A DNA stretch of 64,000 nt from Halobacillus andaensis (GCF_014636475.1 NZ_BMEL01000004.1:62001-126000), one strand, 5' to 3'; positions 16,646-26,338 are shown, counted from the stretch's first letter. Notes: generated by a model not told the origin, from the letters alone. Numbers and translations: made by a program.

Positions 16646-17305
16646 TTAGTGGGTCAGGTTTTCTTTATACTGATTCCATTCATGAACACTTGCTTCCAAA
16701 CGTGCAGCCTCAAAGCCTTCCGATTGTAAAAGCTCTACGGCTTCGGTGGCATAGACACAGTAGGGACCACGGCAGTAAGCAATGACTTTCTTATCCTTTG
16801 GAAGATGGATGATGTAATCATTCAATTCCTCCATAGGTATGGAAATCGCTCCATCTAAGTGTTCACTCATATACTCCGCTTTTGGCCGGACATCAATCAA
16901 AACGTGGCTCTCATCTTTTCTGCGATCTGCCCATTCTTCTAATTCAATCGTTTCCAACTCGTTCCCTCTTACAATAAATTCATCTCTAAGAAGGTTAATA
17001 TCAGTGATTTGTTCTTCTGCCACAGACTTTATGGAAAATAAAAGATCCGTTACTTTAGCATTCGCCAGCTGATAAATCACATAATTTTTTTCCTTCTTAT
17101 ATTGAACTAAACGGGCTTCAAGCAATGCTTGTAAGTGTTTAGAAGTGTTGGCTGTCGCCATTCTCGTTTCCTTAGAAAGAGTTTCAACGGACTTCGGTGA
17201 TTGAGATAGTAAATCCAGCAGTTCTAATCGCTTCGGGCTGGACAAAACTTTACCTATGCGTGTGAATTCATTGTAAATTGTATCTTTGAACGACCTTGCA
17301 TCCAT
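16646..17305 (-). CDS. ArsR family regulator fused to a rhodanese domain
   Basis: A 219-residue two-domain protein. Residues about 10-95 form a winged helix of the ArsR type (LSSPKRLELLDLLSQSPKSV, TRMATANTSKHLQALLEARL). Residues about 115-215 are a rhodanese domain (HVLIDVRPKAEYMSEHLDGA) with the catalytic cysteine in AYCRGPYC. The pairing gives a DNA-binding switch that could respond to persulfide on that cysteine (inference). It heads the operon with the MFS gene. A seven-base inverted repeat in its promoter is a candidate self-operator. Confidence 0.88.
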   Translation of the reverse strand: MDARSFKDTIYNEFTRIGKVLSSPKRLELLDLLSQSPKSVETLSKETRMATANTSKHLQALLEARLVQYKKEKNYVIYQLANAKVTDLLFSIKSVAEEQITDINLLRDEFIVRGNELETIELEEWADRRKDESHVLIDVRPKAEYMSEHLDGAISIPMEELNDYIIHLPKDKKVIAYCRGPYCVYATEAVELLQSEGFEAARLEASVHEWNQYKENLTH

Positions 17306-17327
17306 GTAAGCTCATCTCCTCTAAGTC

Positions 17328-17347
17328 AACTATTAAACTGAATAGTT
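17328..17347 (-). promoter_or_regulatory. Candidate ArsR-rhodanese operator
   Basis: Inverted repeat AACTATT-AAACTG-AATAGTT, 23-42 bases before the regulator's start codon; similar imperfect repeats are bound by ArsR proteins. Confidence 0.5.
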
Positions 17348-17420
17348 GAATAGTAATACTCGTAATTATGTTTTGTAAAGAATAAAGATTGATCAAAAGG
17401 GACGTTGACTACAACGAAAA

Positions 17421-17464
17421 AAAGAACGAATCCAAAACATGGGTTTCTTGGATTCGTTCTTCTT
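17421..17464. terminator. Isolated strong terminator hairpin
   Basis: AAGAACGAATCCAA / TTGGATTCGTTCTT, perfect 14-base stem. It lies between the arsR promoter and the next minus-strand gene, so it most likely terminates something read leftwards from 17.5 kb or shields the operon. Confidence 0.7.
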
Positions 17465-17521
17465 ACATTTTCTCCATAAAGGTGTTGGTCATTTCCTTAC
17501 TTAAAATAGAGCGATGGATCA

Positions 17522-17791
17522 TTATTTTATTTTTGACAGCGTCTTTAATTCAAAATGGTCGGCTACCAGATCAAAGTCCCGGCTTACATTGAACAAGTGC
17601 CAGTCCGAAAAGTTATTGACGCTCTCCCATACATGCTCACCGACCTTGAAGGTGTAATATTCCCCTTCTGTGAAATAGCAGTGGTGGGGAGAATCTAACA
17701 CTTTTTTAAGTGATTTTTCATCTTTGGCTGTGTTTAGTAATGTCGAATTCTTGCTGAAGATACTTCGTTTACATTTTGCTTCAAATTGCAT
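17522..17791 (-). CDS. Hypothetical protein, 89 residues
   Basis: Starts at ATG 17791, after AAAAAAGGGGTG; an upstream ATG at 17839 would include that site. The product (MQFEAKCKRSIFSKNSTLLN...) is soluble with alternating strands, one cysteine pair-like C/H content (HHCYF) and no membrane segment. I do not recognise a family. It is a lone gene. Confidence 0.55.
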   Translation of the reverse strand: MQFEAKCKRSIFSKNSTLLNTAKDEKSLKKVLDSPHHCYFTEGEYYTFKVGEHVWESVNNFSDWHLFNVSRDFDLVADHFELKTLSKIK

Positions 17792-18095
17792 CGTAAGCAC
17801 CCCTTTTTTAATGTTCTCTTGTAATATAATTCTACCCAAGAAGTCAGAAAATTATAACAATGAAATGGACAACCTAATTTACTTTACTAAAGTCCCATTC
17901 GCTGGTTTAAGGTGCTGGGTTGAATATACCAGTAGTTTTTTAGCGGCAATTGAATTAGTTTGAGAAATATATTTTCCAACTTCACAAAATCTCGATAATT
18001 AAGTGGAACTGTTTTATAAGCCGTCTTAGCGATAGAAAGCATAAGTTTCCTTTAGATAGAGGAATATAAGAAAATAAGTTTAGGAGGGAGTATGT

Positions 18096-20192
18096 GTGAT
18101 GTCTAAGGATAAAGCAAAACATGAAGTGGAGCAAAACCAGGAGCATCCTCATGGAGAAAGCCATAATCATCAAGGGGATGAGGAGACCTATGATCATCAT
18201 TCCCATGAAGAACATGGTAATGATCACGGGGGTCACGACCATCATGACCATGACCACGGAGATATGATCGCAGATTTTAAGAAACGTTTTTATATTTCAT
18301 TATTATTAACGATCCCTATCCTTATTTTATCTCCAATGATTCAGAATTTTATGGGAGTGGATTGGCGATTTCCATCTGATCTATGGATCTTATTTGGCCT
18401 CTCCACCATTGTCTTTTTCTATGGGGGCTGGCCTTTTCTTACGGGAGCATACAGTGAGTTAAAACAAAAGAACCCAGGGATGATGACGTTAATCGGCTTA
18501 GCTATTTTTGTTGCTTACGGGTATAGCTCGCTCGTTGTTTTTGGGTGGAGCGGCAATAACTTTTTCTGGGAGCTTGCTACCTTAATTGATATTATGCTGC
18601 TCGGTCACTGGATTGAAATGCGATCGATCATGGGAGCATCCAATGCACTGGAGCAATTGGTTAAGCTTATGCCAAATGAGGCCCATCGCGTAAAGAAGAA
18701 TGGAGAAACAGAGGATGTCCCTGTTTCGGAATTAGATGCAGGAGATCGAGTGCTCGTTAAACCTGGGGAGAAGATTCCTGTAGACGGTGTCATTCAGGAT
18801 GGGAAATCAGCGATTGATGAATCGATGCTGACAGGTGAATCCATGCCTGTAGAAAAAAACGTAGACGATGAAGTGATTGGCGGCGCTGTAAACCAGGAAG
18901 GATCTTTAACCATTGAAGTGAAGAAAACCGGGGATGATACGTATCTCTCCCAGGTCATTACGTTAGTCAAAGAAGCTCAAGATTCTAAATCAAAAACCCA
19001 GGATTTAGCCAACCGTGCGGCGAAATGGTTGTTTTACATTGCATTAGCCGCTGGGTTTGGAACATTATTTATCTGGCTCGCTTTAGGCTATGGCTTTGAT
19101 ATGGCCTTTGAACGTATGGTAACGGTAATGGTCATTTCCTGTCCACACGCACTAGGTTTGGCCGCTCCCCTTGTCGTCGCTGTGTCCACTTCGATTTCGG
19201 CCAAAAAAGGTCTATTAATCAGAAATCGTACCAACTTCGAAGGGGCCCGCCAGTTGAATGCTGTCGTGTTTGATAAAACCGGCACACTGACAAAAGGAGA
19301 ATTTGGCGTCACCGATATCATTCCTTCTGATGATTATACAGAAAAAGAGGTTCTTCTTTGGGCAGCAAGCGCTGAACAGAATTCAGAGCATCCACTTGCT
19401 GCAGGAGTTTTACAAGAAGCGAAGGAAAAAGAGTTTACACTTAAACAGGTGTCAGACTTTGAGTCGATGACTGGAAAAGGCTTAAAAGGTACAGTAGAAG
19501 GAAAAGAAGTGCTCGTTGTCAGTCCAGGGTATGTCAACGAACAGGACATGACGTATGATCAACAGGCCTTCAACGATCTATCAGAAAAAGGGAAAACGGT
19601 CGTATTTGTGATCATCGAGAATCAATTAGCCGGCATGATTGCATTAGCTGATATGGTTCGTGATTCTGCTAAAGATGCGGTTGCCAGCCTCAAAGAGATG
19701 GACATCCACCCGATTATGCTGACAGGTGATAATCAGAAGGTCGCCGACTGGGTGGCGGAACAGCTGGGAATTGAGGAAGTGTATGCGGAAGTCCTGCCCC
19801 ATCACAAATCCGATCAAATTAAAAAAATCCAGCAAAAAGGCTGGAAAGTAGCCATGACAGGTGATGGGGTGAATGATGCCCCGGCCCTGGCTACAGCAGA
19901 CTTAGGCATCGCTATCGGTAGTGGAACCGACGTCGCAATGGAAACGGCCGATGTTGTTTTAGTAAAAAGCAATCCCGAGGACGTGGTCAGTATCATGGAT
20001 CTATCCCTGCGAACGTACCGCAAAATGGTGCAAAACCTATGGTGGGCGGCTGGATATAATATAGCTGCTATTCCCCTTGCTGCCGGAGTTCTTGCTCCTG
20101 TCGGCATTGTTTTAAGCCCAGCGGTGGGAGCAGTATTAATGAGTCTCAGCACAGTGATTGTTGCCATCAATGCAAAATTATTACGAGCGTAA
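18096..20192 (+). CDS. copB: CopB-type copper/silver P1B ATPase
   Basis: Heavy-metal exporting P-type ATPase of about 698 residues. The N-terminus lacks a CxxC metal-binding domain and instead carries a histidine/aspartate-rich tail (about residues 10-55, with HHDHDHGD). The ion-site motif is CPH (residues 349-351 in SCPHALGLA), typical of the CopB branch, rather than CPC. Other landmarks are TGES (about 245), [10 protein letters not shown] (393) and TGDGVNDAP (588). AGGAGGGAG precedes; GTG 18096 and ATG 18099 are adjacent start options. It is expected to pump copper or silver out. No CopY/CsoR gene or chaperone is next to it. Confidence 0.93.
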   Translation: MMSKDKAKHEVEQNQEHPHGESHNHQGDEETYDHHSHEEHGNDHGGHDHHDHDHGDMIADFKKRFYISLLLTIPILILSPMIQNFMGVDWRFPSDLWILFGLSTIVFFYGGWPFLTGAYSELKQKNPGMMTLIGLAIFVAYGYSSLVVFGWSGNNFFWELATLIDIMLLGHWIEMRSIMGASNALEQLVKLMPNEAHRVKKNGETEDVPVSELDAGDRVLVKPGEKIPVDGVIQDGKSAIDESMLTGESMPVEKNVDDEVIGGAVNQEGSLTIEVKKTGDDTYLSQVITLVKEAQDSKSKTQDLANRAAKWLFYIALAAGFGTLFIWLALGYGFDMAFERMVTVMVISCPHALGLAAPLVVAVSTSISAKKGLLIRNRTNFEGARQLNAVVFDKTGTLTKGEFGVTDIIPSDDYTEKEVLLWAASAEQNSEHPLAAGVLQEAKEKEFTLKQVSDFESMTGKGLKGTVEGKEVLVVSPGYVNEQDMTYDQQAFNDLSEKGKTVVFVIIENQLAGMIALADMVRDSAKDAVASLKEMDIHPIMLTGDNQKVADWVAEQLGIEEVYAEVLPHHKSDQIKKIQQKGWKVAMTGDGVNDAPALATADLGIAIGSGTDVAMETADVVLVKSNPEDVVSIMDLSLRTYRKMVQNLWWAAGYNIAAIPLAAGVLAPVGIVLSPAVGAVLMSLSTVIVAINAKLLRA

Positions 20193-20197
20193 ATATC

Positions 20198-20238
20198 GGT
20201 ACCAGGTACAGAGAAGCTATCAAAGCGTACCTGGTACC
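20198..20238. repeat. GGTACC-type palindromic pair, copy 1
   Basis: GGTACCAGGTAC (20198-20209) and GTACCTGGTACC (20227-20238) form a perfect 12-base inverted pair with a 17-base loop, just after the ATPase gene. The same 13-base unit is found twice at 62284-62350. It may double as the ATPase terminator but lacks a T-run. Confidence 0.6.
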
Positions 20239-20321
20239 AAAATAGTGTTAAAAAATCGATTTTAATGTGGTGTATCTTCTTTTTTATTGCATCATCTTTC
20301 TCTGTTGATTAGAATAAGGGT

Positions 20322-20337
20322 ATGAAACTGATTTCAT
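20322..20337 (+). promoter_or_regulatory. Operator-like site before lacI-type gene
   Basis: ATGAAACTGATTTCAT, near-palindromic, resembles the three operators at 21.4-21.6 kb. It lies 27 bases before the regulator gene, so self-regulation is likely. Confidence 0.6.
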
Positions 20338-20363
20338 ATATCAATGGAGTGGAGTGATGGGAG

Positions 20364-21356
20364 ATGCCAACGATTTCGGATGTGGCGAAGTTATCGGGGT
20401 TGTCGAAAGCAACTGTATCCCGGGTGATTAACAATCACCCTTATATAGCAAAAGAAAAACGTGAACGTGTGGAACAAGCGATGAAAGAGCTCGGCTATGT
20501 CCCGAATCCGTCAGCGCGAAGGCTGCGCGGTTCTTTGACGAACACGATTGGTGTGATTGTCCCTAGAATCGTCAATCCGTTTTTCTCCTATCTTGTCCAC
20601 TCCATTGAACAATCGGCTTATAAAAACAATTACCAGGTATTGATGTTTCAAAGCAACGAGAAAAAAGATAAAGAGCTGTACTTTTTAAATTTGCTGAAGA
20701 ATCGACAGGTTGACGGGCTTATTATGACATCGATCGAAAACGATTGGGATGTGATTCAGCCTTATACGGAATTTGGACCCATTGTGTTGTGTAATGAATA
20801 CTTGACGCATTCAAAAGCGCCCATCGTCCGACTGGATCAGGCGAAGGCAGCCTATATCGGAACGAAACATTTGATTGATAAAGGTCATACGAAGATTGGG
20901 TATTGTACGGGCGGCTTATTTGCTGAGGATGGCAAAGACAAGGATCGCAACCATGGCTACCAGCAGGCGTTAAGTGAAGCGGGACTCAGCATCCATACGA
21001 ACTGGATTTTCATTAATAAACATACGATTGATGATGGGAAAAAAGTGATGAGACAGATGCTGGCGATGGACGATCGTCCGACAGCTATTTTTACAGGCAG
21101 TGACGAAATCGCAGCCGGAGTTATCATGGAGGCGAAGGAAAATGGCGTACGTGTGCCGGAGGATCTTGCGGTAATCGGGTTTGATGATCAGCCGGTTGCT
21201 GAAATTATTGAGCCGAAACTTACGACGATCCGTCAGCCGGTGGATGAGTTGGGGGAGAAATCGGTCGAACAGCTGATTGCGTCGATGAATAGCAAAGAGA
21301 CCGTTTTGAAAAATATTGAATTACCTGTAGAGCTGCTTGTCAGAAAATCTACCTAA
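20364..21356 (+). CDS. LacI family transcriptional regulator
   Basis: A 330-residue repressor. The N-terminal helix-turn-helix reads TISDVAKLSGLSKATVSRVI, followed by the hinge NPSARRLRGSLTNTIG, then a periplasmic-binding-protein-like effector domain (IGVIVPRIVNPFF to the end). It precedes a sugar ABC importer and a glucosidase, and matching operator sequences lie before itself and three times before the importer. The likely inducer is an alpha-glucoside taken up by that system. Confidence 0.92.
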   Translation: MPTISDVAKLSGLSKATVSRVINNHPYIAKEKRERVEQAMKELGYVPNPSARRLRGSLTNTIGVIVPRIVNPFFSYLVHSIEQSAYKNNYQVLMFQSNEKKDKELYFLNLLKNRQVDGLIMTSIENDWDVIQPYTEFGPIVLCNEYLTHSKAPIVRLDQAKAAYIGTKHLIDKGHTKIGYCTGGLFAEDGKDKDRNHGYQQALSEAGLSIHTNWIFINKHTIDDGKKVMRQMLAMDDRPTAIFTGSDEIAAGVIMEAKENGVRVPEDLAVIGFDDQPVAEIIEPKLTTIRQPVDELGEKSVEQLIASMNSKETVLKNIELPVELLVRKST

Positions 21357-21370
21357 TTTTCAAAAAAATA

Positions 21371-21386
21371 TTGAAACCGATATCAT
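21371..21386 (+). promoter_or_regulatory. LacI-type operator O1
   Basis: TTGAAACCGATATCAT, 15 of 16 bases shared with the two following sites; 15 bases after the regulator's stop codon. Confidence 0.7.
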
Positions 21387-21451
21387 GATCGCGTATACTT
21401 CTAAGTAGAAAATAAATTGTGAGTATCGGTTTTTTATTTTTTTGGAACGAT

Positions 21452-21467
21452 ATGAAACCGATATCAT
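21452..21467 (+). promoter_or_regulatory. LacI-type operator O2
   Basis: ATGAAACCGATATCAT, identical to O3; 81 bases after O1, i.e. nearly eight helical turns. Confidence 0.75.
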
Positions 21468-21553
21468 ACGCAGGCATCTACTTTTTATTCAGCTTATGAT
21501 CAGAAGGAGGGACAATATCTAGTTAATATAAGGTATATATTTTTTAAGAATTT

Positions 21554-21569
21554 ATGAAACCGATATCAT
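21554..21569 (+). promoter_or_regulatory. LacI-type operator O3
   Basis: ATGAAACCGATATCAT, 24 bases before the lipoprotein start. Its first three bases mimic a start codon and can mislead gene callers. Confidence 0.75.
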
Positions 21570-21592
21570 ATACAAAAGGAGTGTTCCAGCAA

Positions 21593-22867
21593 ATGAAGAA
21601 AATAATGGTTGTGATTGCAGCTTCTATATGGTTAACAGGGTGTTCATTTTCCTCCGGTGGTTCAGGTGAAGGATCTGGCGATCAGGTGACGATTGAAATT
21701 TATCAAGGAAAAGTTGAATTTAAAGATCAATTTGAAGAGCTTGCCGAAGAATATGAATCAGAAAAACCGGATGTAAACATTGAAATTACGAGTGTCGGGG
21801 GCGGAAATGATTATGCGGGCTCGCTGAAAACGAGATTTGCTTCCGGGGATGAACCGGAAATCTTCAGTATTGCCGGGCCTACCGAGGCGGAGAATTTTGA
21901 AGAGTATTTAGCCGATGTATCGGATACTGCCTCAGCTGACGCTGCGCTTGAGGGCAGCCTTGACCCGGTAACAAAAGACGGAGAAGTGCTTGGTCTTCCT
22001 TTTAATCAGGAAGGGTATGGACTCATTTACAATAAGCGTGTTTTTGAAGAAGCGGGTGTGAACGCGGACGACATTCAATCGTATGAAGACTTAGAGAGTG
22101 CTGTGGAAGAATTGGACAGTCAAAAAGAAGACTTAGGATTAGAAGCCGTCTTTGCTTTCCCTGCGAAAGAGCAGTGGGTTCCTGGAAATCATTTGTCCAA
22201 TGTTTATATGGCAGCGGAATTTGATCAAAAAGTGTTGAATGCTTATGAAGCAGACAGTGTTGAGTTTGAAAAGGGCGATGAGTTTCAAAGAATGATTGAT
22301 TTGCAGAATGATTTTTCGATCCAGCCTTCCTTAACGCTGGATTATTCGCAGCAGGTGGAGCAGCACTTTTCCTTAGAAGAAGTCGCGATCATTCAGCAGG
22401 GCAACTGGATTTATCCGTCGGTTGAACAGATGGATCCTGAGTTTGCCGAGGAAAACATGGGAATTCTCCCAATCCCGGTGGAAGGATTTGAAGGAAAGAT
22501 GCCTGTTGGAATCCCGAACTACTGGGGTGTGAATAAGAATAGTGGCGAAGAAGAGGTTCAAGCGTCGAAGGATTTCATTGACTGGATGTACACCTCTGAA
22601 GCCGGTAAAGAAGCGGTTCTTCAAGACTTCAAATTTATTCCGGCCTACGAAGGCTTCGATACAGAGAATATCGTGGATCCTTTATCAAAAGAAATCTATC
22701 AATATGCATCGGATGGAAATACGATCGGCTGGGTTTTCCTTGGCTACCCCGGCACGTGGGGCGATGACATCGGCGGTTATATTCAGGAGTATTTAAGCGG
22801 AGATATGACGTGGGAAGAAGTGGAAGAAGAATCCATCAGCCGCTGGGAGAATTACAGACAGGAATAA
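21593..22867 (+). CDS. Sugar ABC transporter substrate-binding lipoprotein
   Basis: Family 1 extracellular solute-binding protein of 424 residues. The start is ATG 21593, behind AAAGGAG; the upstream ATG at 21554 is part of an operator. A lipoprotein signal peptide MKKIMVVIAASIWLTGCS ends at Cys17 of the lipobox LTGC. The mature protein binds a sugar outside the membrane and delivers it to the two permeases that follow. A stem-loop separates it from them, consistent with higher expression of the binding protein. An alpha-glucoside is the likely cargo given the GH13 enzyme. Confidence 0.92.
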   Translation: MKKIMVVIAASIWLTGCSFSSGGSGEGSGDQVTIEIYQGKVEFKDQFEELAEEYESEKPDVNIEITSVGGGNDYAGSLKTRFASGDEPEIFSIAGPTEAENFEEYLADVSDTASADAALEGSLDPVTKDGEVLGLPFNQEGYGLIYNKRVFEEAGVNADDIQSYEDLESAVEELDSQKEDLGLEAVFAFPAKEQWVPGNHLSNVYMAAEFDQKVLNAYEADSVEFEKGDEFQRMIDLQNDFSIQPSLTLDYSQQVEQHFSLEEVAIIQQGNWIYPSVEQMDPEFAEENMGILPIPVEGFEGKMPVGIPNYWGVNKNSGEEEVQASKDFIDWMYTSEAGKEAVLQDFKFIPAYEGFDTENIVDPLSKEIYQYASDGNTIGWVFLGYPGTWGDDIGGYIQEYLSGDMTWEEVEEESISRWENYRQE

Positions 22868-22879
22868 ATAAAATGTGAA

Positions 22880-22913
22880 GAGGAGCTAACAGCTTAGGTT
22901 GTTAGCTCTCCTC
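22880..22913 (+). other. mRNA stem-loop after binding-protein gene
   Basis: GAGGAGCTAACA / TGTTAGCTCTCCTC with a two-base bulge and no T-run. Likely a stabilising or partial-termination hairpin in the polycistronic mRNA. Confidence 0.6.
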
Positions 22914-22937
22914 ATTTAAAAACGCAAGGAGGCTGTT

Positions 22938-23798
22938 ATGAGTAATCGGACGCTTTCATTTTGGTTGTTTCTTACCCCTGTTTTACTTGGTTTAGGTATT
23001 GTTGTGGTGATTCCGTTTCTTTATGGATTGGTGTATTCGTTTACCGATTGGAACGGGCTTCGGGCCGATCAATTTATCGGATGGCAAAATTACATCCGTT
23101 TGTTTCAGGAAGATGAGTTTATGCAGGCTGTCTGGTTTACGACCAAATTTGCCTTTGTCACAGTGATTTTATTAAACCTCTTTGGTCTCGGGCTTGCGTT
23201 AATCGTAACCCGTAATATTAAATCAGGTAATTTGCTGCGTACGATCTTCTTTATGCCGAACTTAATTGGCGGGCTGATTCTCGGGTTTATCTGGCAGTTT
23301 ATTTTTATTAGCGTGTTTGGCGATATTGGGAACCTTACTGGAATTGAAGGATTCAATGGATGGCTTTCCACCGTGAACACGGGGTTCTGGGGGATTGTTA
23401 TTCTTACATGCTGGCAGATGGCCGGCTACATTATGATCATTTACATCGCCTACCTTGAGAATATCCCGAAAGACTTAATTGAAGCGGCGAAGATTGATGG
23501 AGCGAGTGCCTTTCAGCGGTTTAAAAATATTACCTTCCCGCTGGTGGCGCCGGCATTTACGATCAGCATGTTTCTGACGCTGTCGATGTCGTTTAAAATT
23601 TATGACCAGAACCTATCGTTAACCAATGGCGGTCCAGCCAATCAAACGCAGATGGTGGCGATGGACATCGTCAATACAGCGTTCTCAGATAACGACATGG
23701 CTTACGCCCAGGCGAAGGCGGTCATTTTCTTCCTTATTGTTTCAGTTGTTGCGTTAACTCAAGTGTATTACAACAAAAAACGAGAGGTGGAAATGTAA
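22938..23798 (+). CDS. Sugar ABC transporter permease, MalF-like
   Basis: A 286-residue inner-membrane permease with six helices. The EAA loop that docks the ATPase is at about residues 180-200 (EAAKIDGASAFQRFKNITFP). An AAGGAGG site precedes the ATG. Its stop codon overlaps the next permease (ATG inside TAATG), so both are translationally coupled. Together they form the channel for the sugar delivered by the preceding lipoprotein. Confidence 0.92.
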   Translation: MSNRTLSFWLFLTPVLLGLGIVVVIPFLYGLVYSFTDWNGLRADQFIGWQNYIRLFQEDEFMQAVWFTTKFAFVTVILLNLFGLGLALIVTRNIKSGNLLRTIFFMPNLIGGLILGFIWQFIFISVFGDIGNLTGIEGFNGWLSTVNTGFWGIVILTCWQMAGYIMIIYIAYLENIPKDLIEAAKIDGASAFQRFKNITFPLVAPAFTISMFLTLSMSFKIYDQNLSLTNGGPANQTQMVAMDIVNTAFSDNDMAYAQAKAVIFFLIVSVVALTQVYYNKKREVEM

Positions 23799-24622
23799 TG
23801 AAGAAAAACAACGAGAAGCGTAATTTATTCTCGATCGAAATTCTCGGATTAGTGCTGGGACTCTTATGGATTGCTCCCTTTTACTTAATGATTGTGAATG
23901 CTTTTAAAACGAAGCGCGATATTTTTACAGGGGTGCTCGGATTTCCAGACGAGTGGATTACGGAGAACTTTGTGGAAGCATTTATTGATCTTGAATTCCT
24001 AAAGTCGCTGTTTAATTCGACACTGATTACGGGCGTCAGCGTGGTCGTGATTATTCTTTTTTCTTCCATGGCCGGCTATGCGCTTGCACGAAACAAGAGT
24101 AAGTTGAGCGGCGTCATGTTTTTCGTGTTTGTGGCAGCGATGCTGATTCCGTTTCAGTCTGTGATGATTCCGTTAGTCGCTTTGTTTGGACAGGCCGATA
24201 TGCTGAACGCTGGCGGATTAATCTTTATGTACTTAGGATTTGGGTGCAGCTTATCCATCTTCTTATACCACGGGGCAATGACGGGAGTATCGAAGTCGAT
24301 GGATGAAGCGGCGATTATCGATGGAGCGAATCGATTTCAATTGTTCTGGTGGATCATTTTCCCTTTATTAAAACCGATATCCGTTACGGTTGGGATCTTA
24401 AATGTCATTTGGATTTGGAACGACTATTTGCTGCCTTCCCTCGTGTTAAGCGAAGCCAATGCGACCATTCCATTGAAGATGTTTTTCTTCTTTGGTCAGT
24501 ATACGAAGCAGTGGCACCTGGCGTTAGCTGGATTAACGATTGCAATTATCCCCGTGATCATTGGATACTTTTTTGCCCAAAAACAAATCATTGCCGGGGT
24601 GTCTGAAGGCGCTGTGAAGTAA
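23798..24622 (+). CDS. Sugar ABC transporter permease, MalG-like
   Basis: Second permease, 274 residues. The EAA loop reads DEAAIIDGANRFQLFWWIIFP. Six helices. It overlaps the upstream permease by one base. No ATPase gene is present in the operon; in bacilli a shared MsmX-type ATPase elsewhere commonly energises such importers, which I infer here. A glycoside hydrolase follows after 29 bases. Confidence 0.92.
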   Translation: MKKNNEKRNLFSIEILGLVLGLLWIAPFYLMIVNAFKTKRDIFTGVLGFPDEWITENFVEAFIDLEFLKSLFNSTLITGVSVVVIILFSSMAGYALARNKSKLSGVMFFVFVAAMLIPFQSVMIPLVALFGQADMLNAGGLIFMYLGFGCSLSIFLYHGAMTGVSKSMDEAAIIDGANRFQLFWWIIFPLLKPISVTVGILNVIWIWNDYLLPSLVLSEANATIPLKMFFFFGQYTKQWHLALAGLTIAIIPVIIGYFFAQKQIIAGVSEGAVK

Positions 24623-24651
24623 GGGAAAAAATAGAAGCAGGAGGTAGGAAT

Positions 24652-26319
24652 ATGGAAAGACAATGGTGGAAAGAAGCGGTCGCGTATCAAATCTATCCGC
24701 GCAGTTTTATGGATTCAAATGGCGACGGAATCGGCGACCTGCAAGGGATCCTCTCTAAACTTGATTATTTGCAAGACTTAGGCATTGACGTGATCTGGAT
24801 TTGTCCGGTTTATCCCTCCCCGAACGATGACAACGGCTATGACATTAGTAATTTTAAGGGGATTATGAATGAATTTGGTACGATGGAAGACTTTGATGAG
24901 CTGCTGAATGAAATTCATAAACGAGGCATGAGGTTGATCATGGATTTAGTCATAAATCACACGTCTGATGAACACCCGTGGTTTATTGAATCGAAGTCGT
25001 CAAAAGACAGTCCGTACCGCGATTTCTACATCTGGCATCCCGGGAAAGATGGAAAGGAACCGAACAATTGGGCTTCCATTTTTGAAGGGTCTGCCTGGGA
25101 GTATGACGAAGAGACGGAAGAATATTATATGCACATTTTTTCTCGAAAGCAGCCTGATTTAAATTGGGAAAACGAGGCCGTGCGCGAGGCGTTATACGAG
25201 ATGGTCAATTGGTGGCTTGATAAAGGGATTGACGGCTTCCGCATTGATGCGATTTCTCATATTAAAAAAGCCCCCGGGCTGTATGACCTCCCAAACCCTG
25301 AGCAGAAGGACTACGTCTGTTCATTTGACGGGCACCGCAACCAGGAAGGGATTCAGACGTATTTAGAGGAGCTGAACCAGCAAACCTTTTCACGCTACGA
25401 TATTATGACCGTGGGCGAAGCGAACGGCGTCAGTGTCGAGGAAGCCAACGAATGGGTCGGCGAGAAGGACGGAAAATTTAATATGATTTTTCAATTTGAA
25501 CATACCGATTTATGGGGAAAAGAAGGCAGGAAAAGCCTGGATATTCACGCCTTAAAGCACATTTTCACAAAATGGCAGACGGCGCTTGATGGCTCGGGAT
25601 GGAATGCTTTGTTTTTAGAAAATCACGACCTTCCCCGTTCGGTATCGGTATGGGGCAATGATGAAAAGTATCATACAGCCTCCAGCAAATGCTTAGCTGC
25701 TTTTTATTTTCTTATGCAGGGCACACCTTTTATTTATCAAGGCCAGGAAATCGGTATGACCAATGTGCATTTCCCTTCGATTGATGACTATGATGACGTC
25801 GCTGCCAAGAACCTCTACCAGCATGAAAAAGCAAATGGCAAAACGCATGAAGCAGTGATGGAAGCCATCTGGCACTGCGGACGCGATAATTCACGGACCC
25901 CGATGCAGTGGTCGCCAGAAAAGAATGCCGGATTTACATCAGGGACTCCCTGGATAAAAGTGAATCCGAATTATTCAAGACTTAACGTAGAAGAATCGAT
26001 GGCAAGAAACAATTCCATTTATCACTTTTATAAGCAGTTGATTCAGCTTCGAAAGGACCACCCCGCCCTTGTCTATGGAAGTTATCAGCTTGAACTTCCT
26101 GATCACGATCAAATTTTTGCGTATTCGAGGAGCTTTGAAGGACAGACCTTTGTCGTCATAACGAATTTAACAGAAACGGATGCACCTTTTAGTGAGGCGT
26201 TTGTGAAGGGTCGTGCAAGCGAGCTGTGCCTGAGTAACTATGAAAGAGCTGGGTTAGAAGAAGCCGTTCTACAACCTTTTGAAGCGCGGGTTTATCGATT
26301 AAGGGAGACACTTATCTAA
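24652..26319 (+). CDS. GH13 alpha-glucosidase (oligo-1,6-glucosidase type)
   Basis: A 555-residue cytosolic glycoside hydrolase family 13 enzyme, with the (beta/alpha)8 barrel. The conserved regions are MDLVINHTSDEHPW (region I), GFRIDAISHI with the nucleophile near residue 199 (II), TVGEANG with the acid/base Glu256 (III) and FLENHDLPRS with Asp326 (IV). No signal peptide. Length and start (RQWWKEAVAYQIYPRSF) match oligo-1,6-glucosidase, trehalose-6-phosphate hydrolase and alpha-glucosidase relatives. Since uptake is by an ABC importer, not a PTS, the substrate is probably a non-phosphorylated disaccharide such as isomaltose or maltose. Confidence 0.9.
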   Translation: MERQWWKEAVAYQIYPRSFMDSNGDGIGDLQGILSKLDYLQDLGIDVIWICPVYPSPNDDNGYDISNFKGIMNEFGTMEDFDELLNEIHKRGMRLIMDLVINHTSDEHPWFIESKSSKDSPYRDFYIWHPGKDGKEPNNWASIFEGSAWEYDEETEEYYMHIFSRKQPDLNWENEAVREALYEMVNWWLDKGIDGFRIDAISHIKKAPGLYDLPNPEQKDYVCSFDGHRNQEGIQTYLEELNQQTFSRYDIMTVGEANGVSVEEANEWVGEKDGKFNMIFQFEHTDLWGKEGRKSLDIHALKHIFTKWQTALDGSGWNALFLENHDLPRSVSVWGNDEKYHTASSKCLAAFYFLMQGTPFIYQGQEIGMTNVHFPSIDDYDDVAAKNLYQHEKANGKTHEAVMEAIWHCGRDNSRTPMQWSPEKNAGFTSGTPWIKVNPNYSRLNVEESMARNNSIYHFYKQLIQLRKDHPALVYGSYQLELPDHDQIFAYSRSFEGQTFVVITNLTETDAPFSEAFVKGRASELCLSNYERAGLEEAVLQPFEARVYRLRETLI

Positions 26320-26338
26320 ACGGTAAGTGTCTTTTTTA
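26306..26338 (+). terminator. Intrinsic terminator of the alpha-glucoside operon
   Basis: AGACACTTA-TCTAAACGG-TAAGTGTCT with a following T6. Overlaps the stop codon. Confidence 0.85.

Noticed and set aside
17389-17592. 67-codon plus-strand ORF
   Set aside because: It spans a strong terminator hairpin and overlaps the minus-strand gene; no ribosome site.
17840-18095. Possible relic between the hypothetical gene and copB
   Set aside because: Short coding-like strings are present, but I could not assign them to a protein family.
24370-24385. AAACCGATATCCG inside the permease gene as a fifth LacI operator
   Set aside because: Only half of the palindrome is kept and it lies within a coding region; probably chance.
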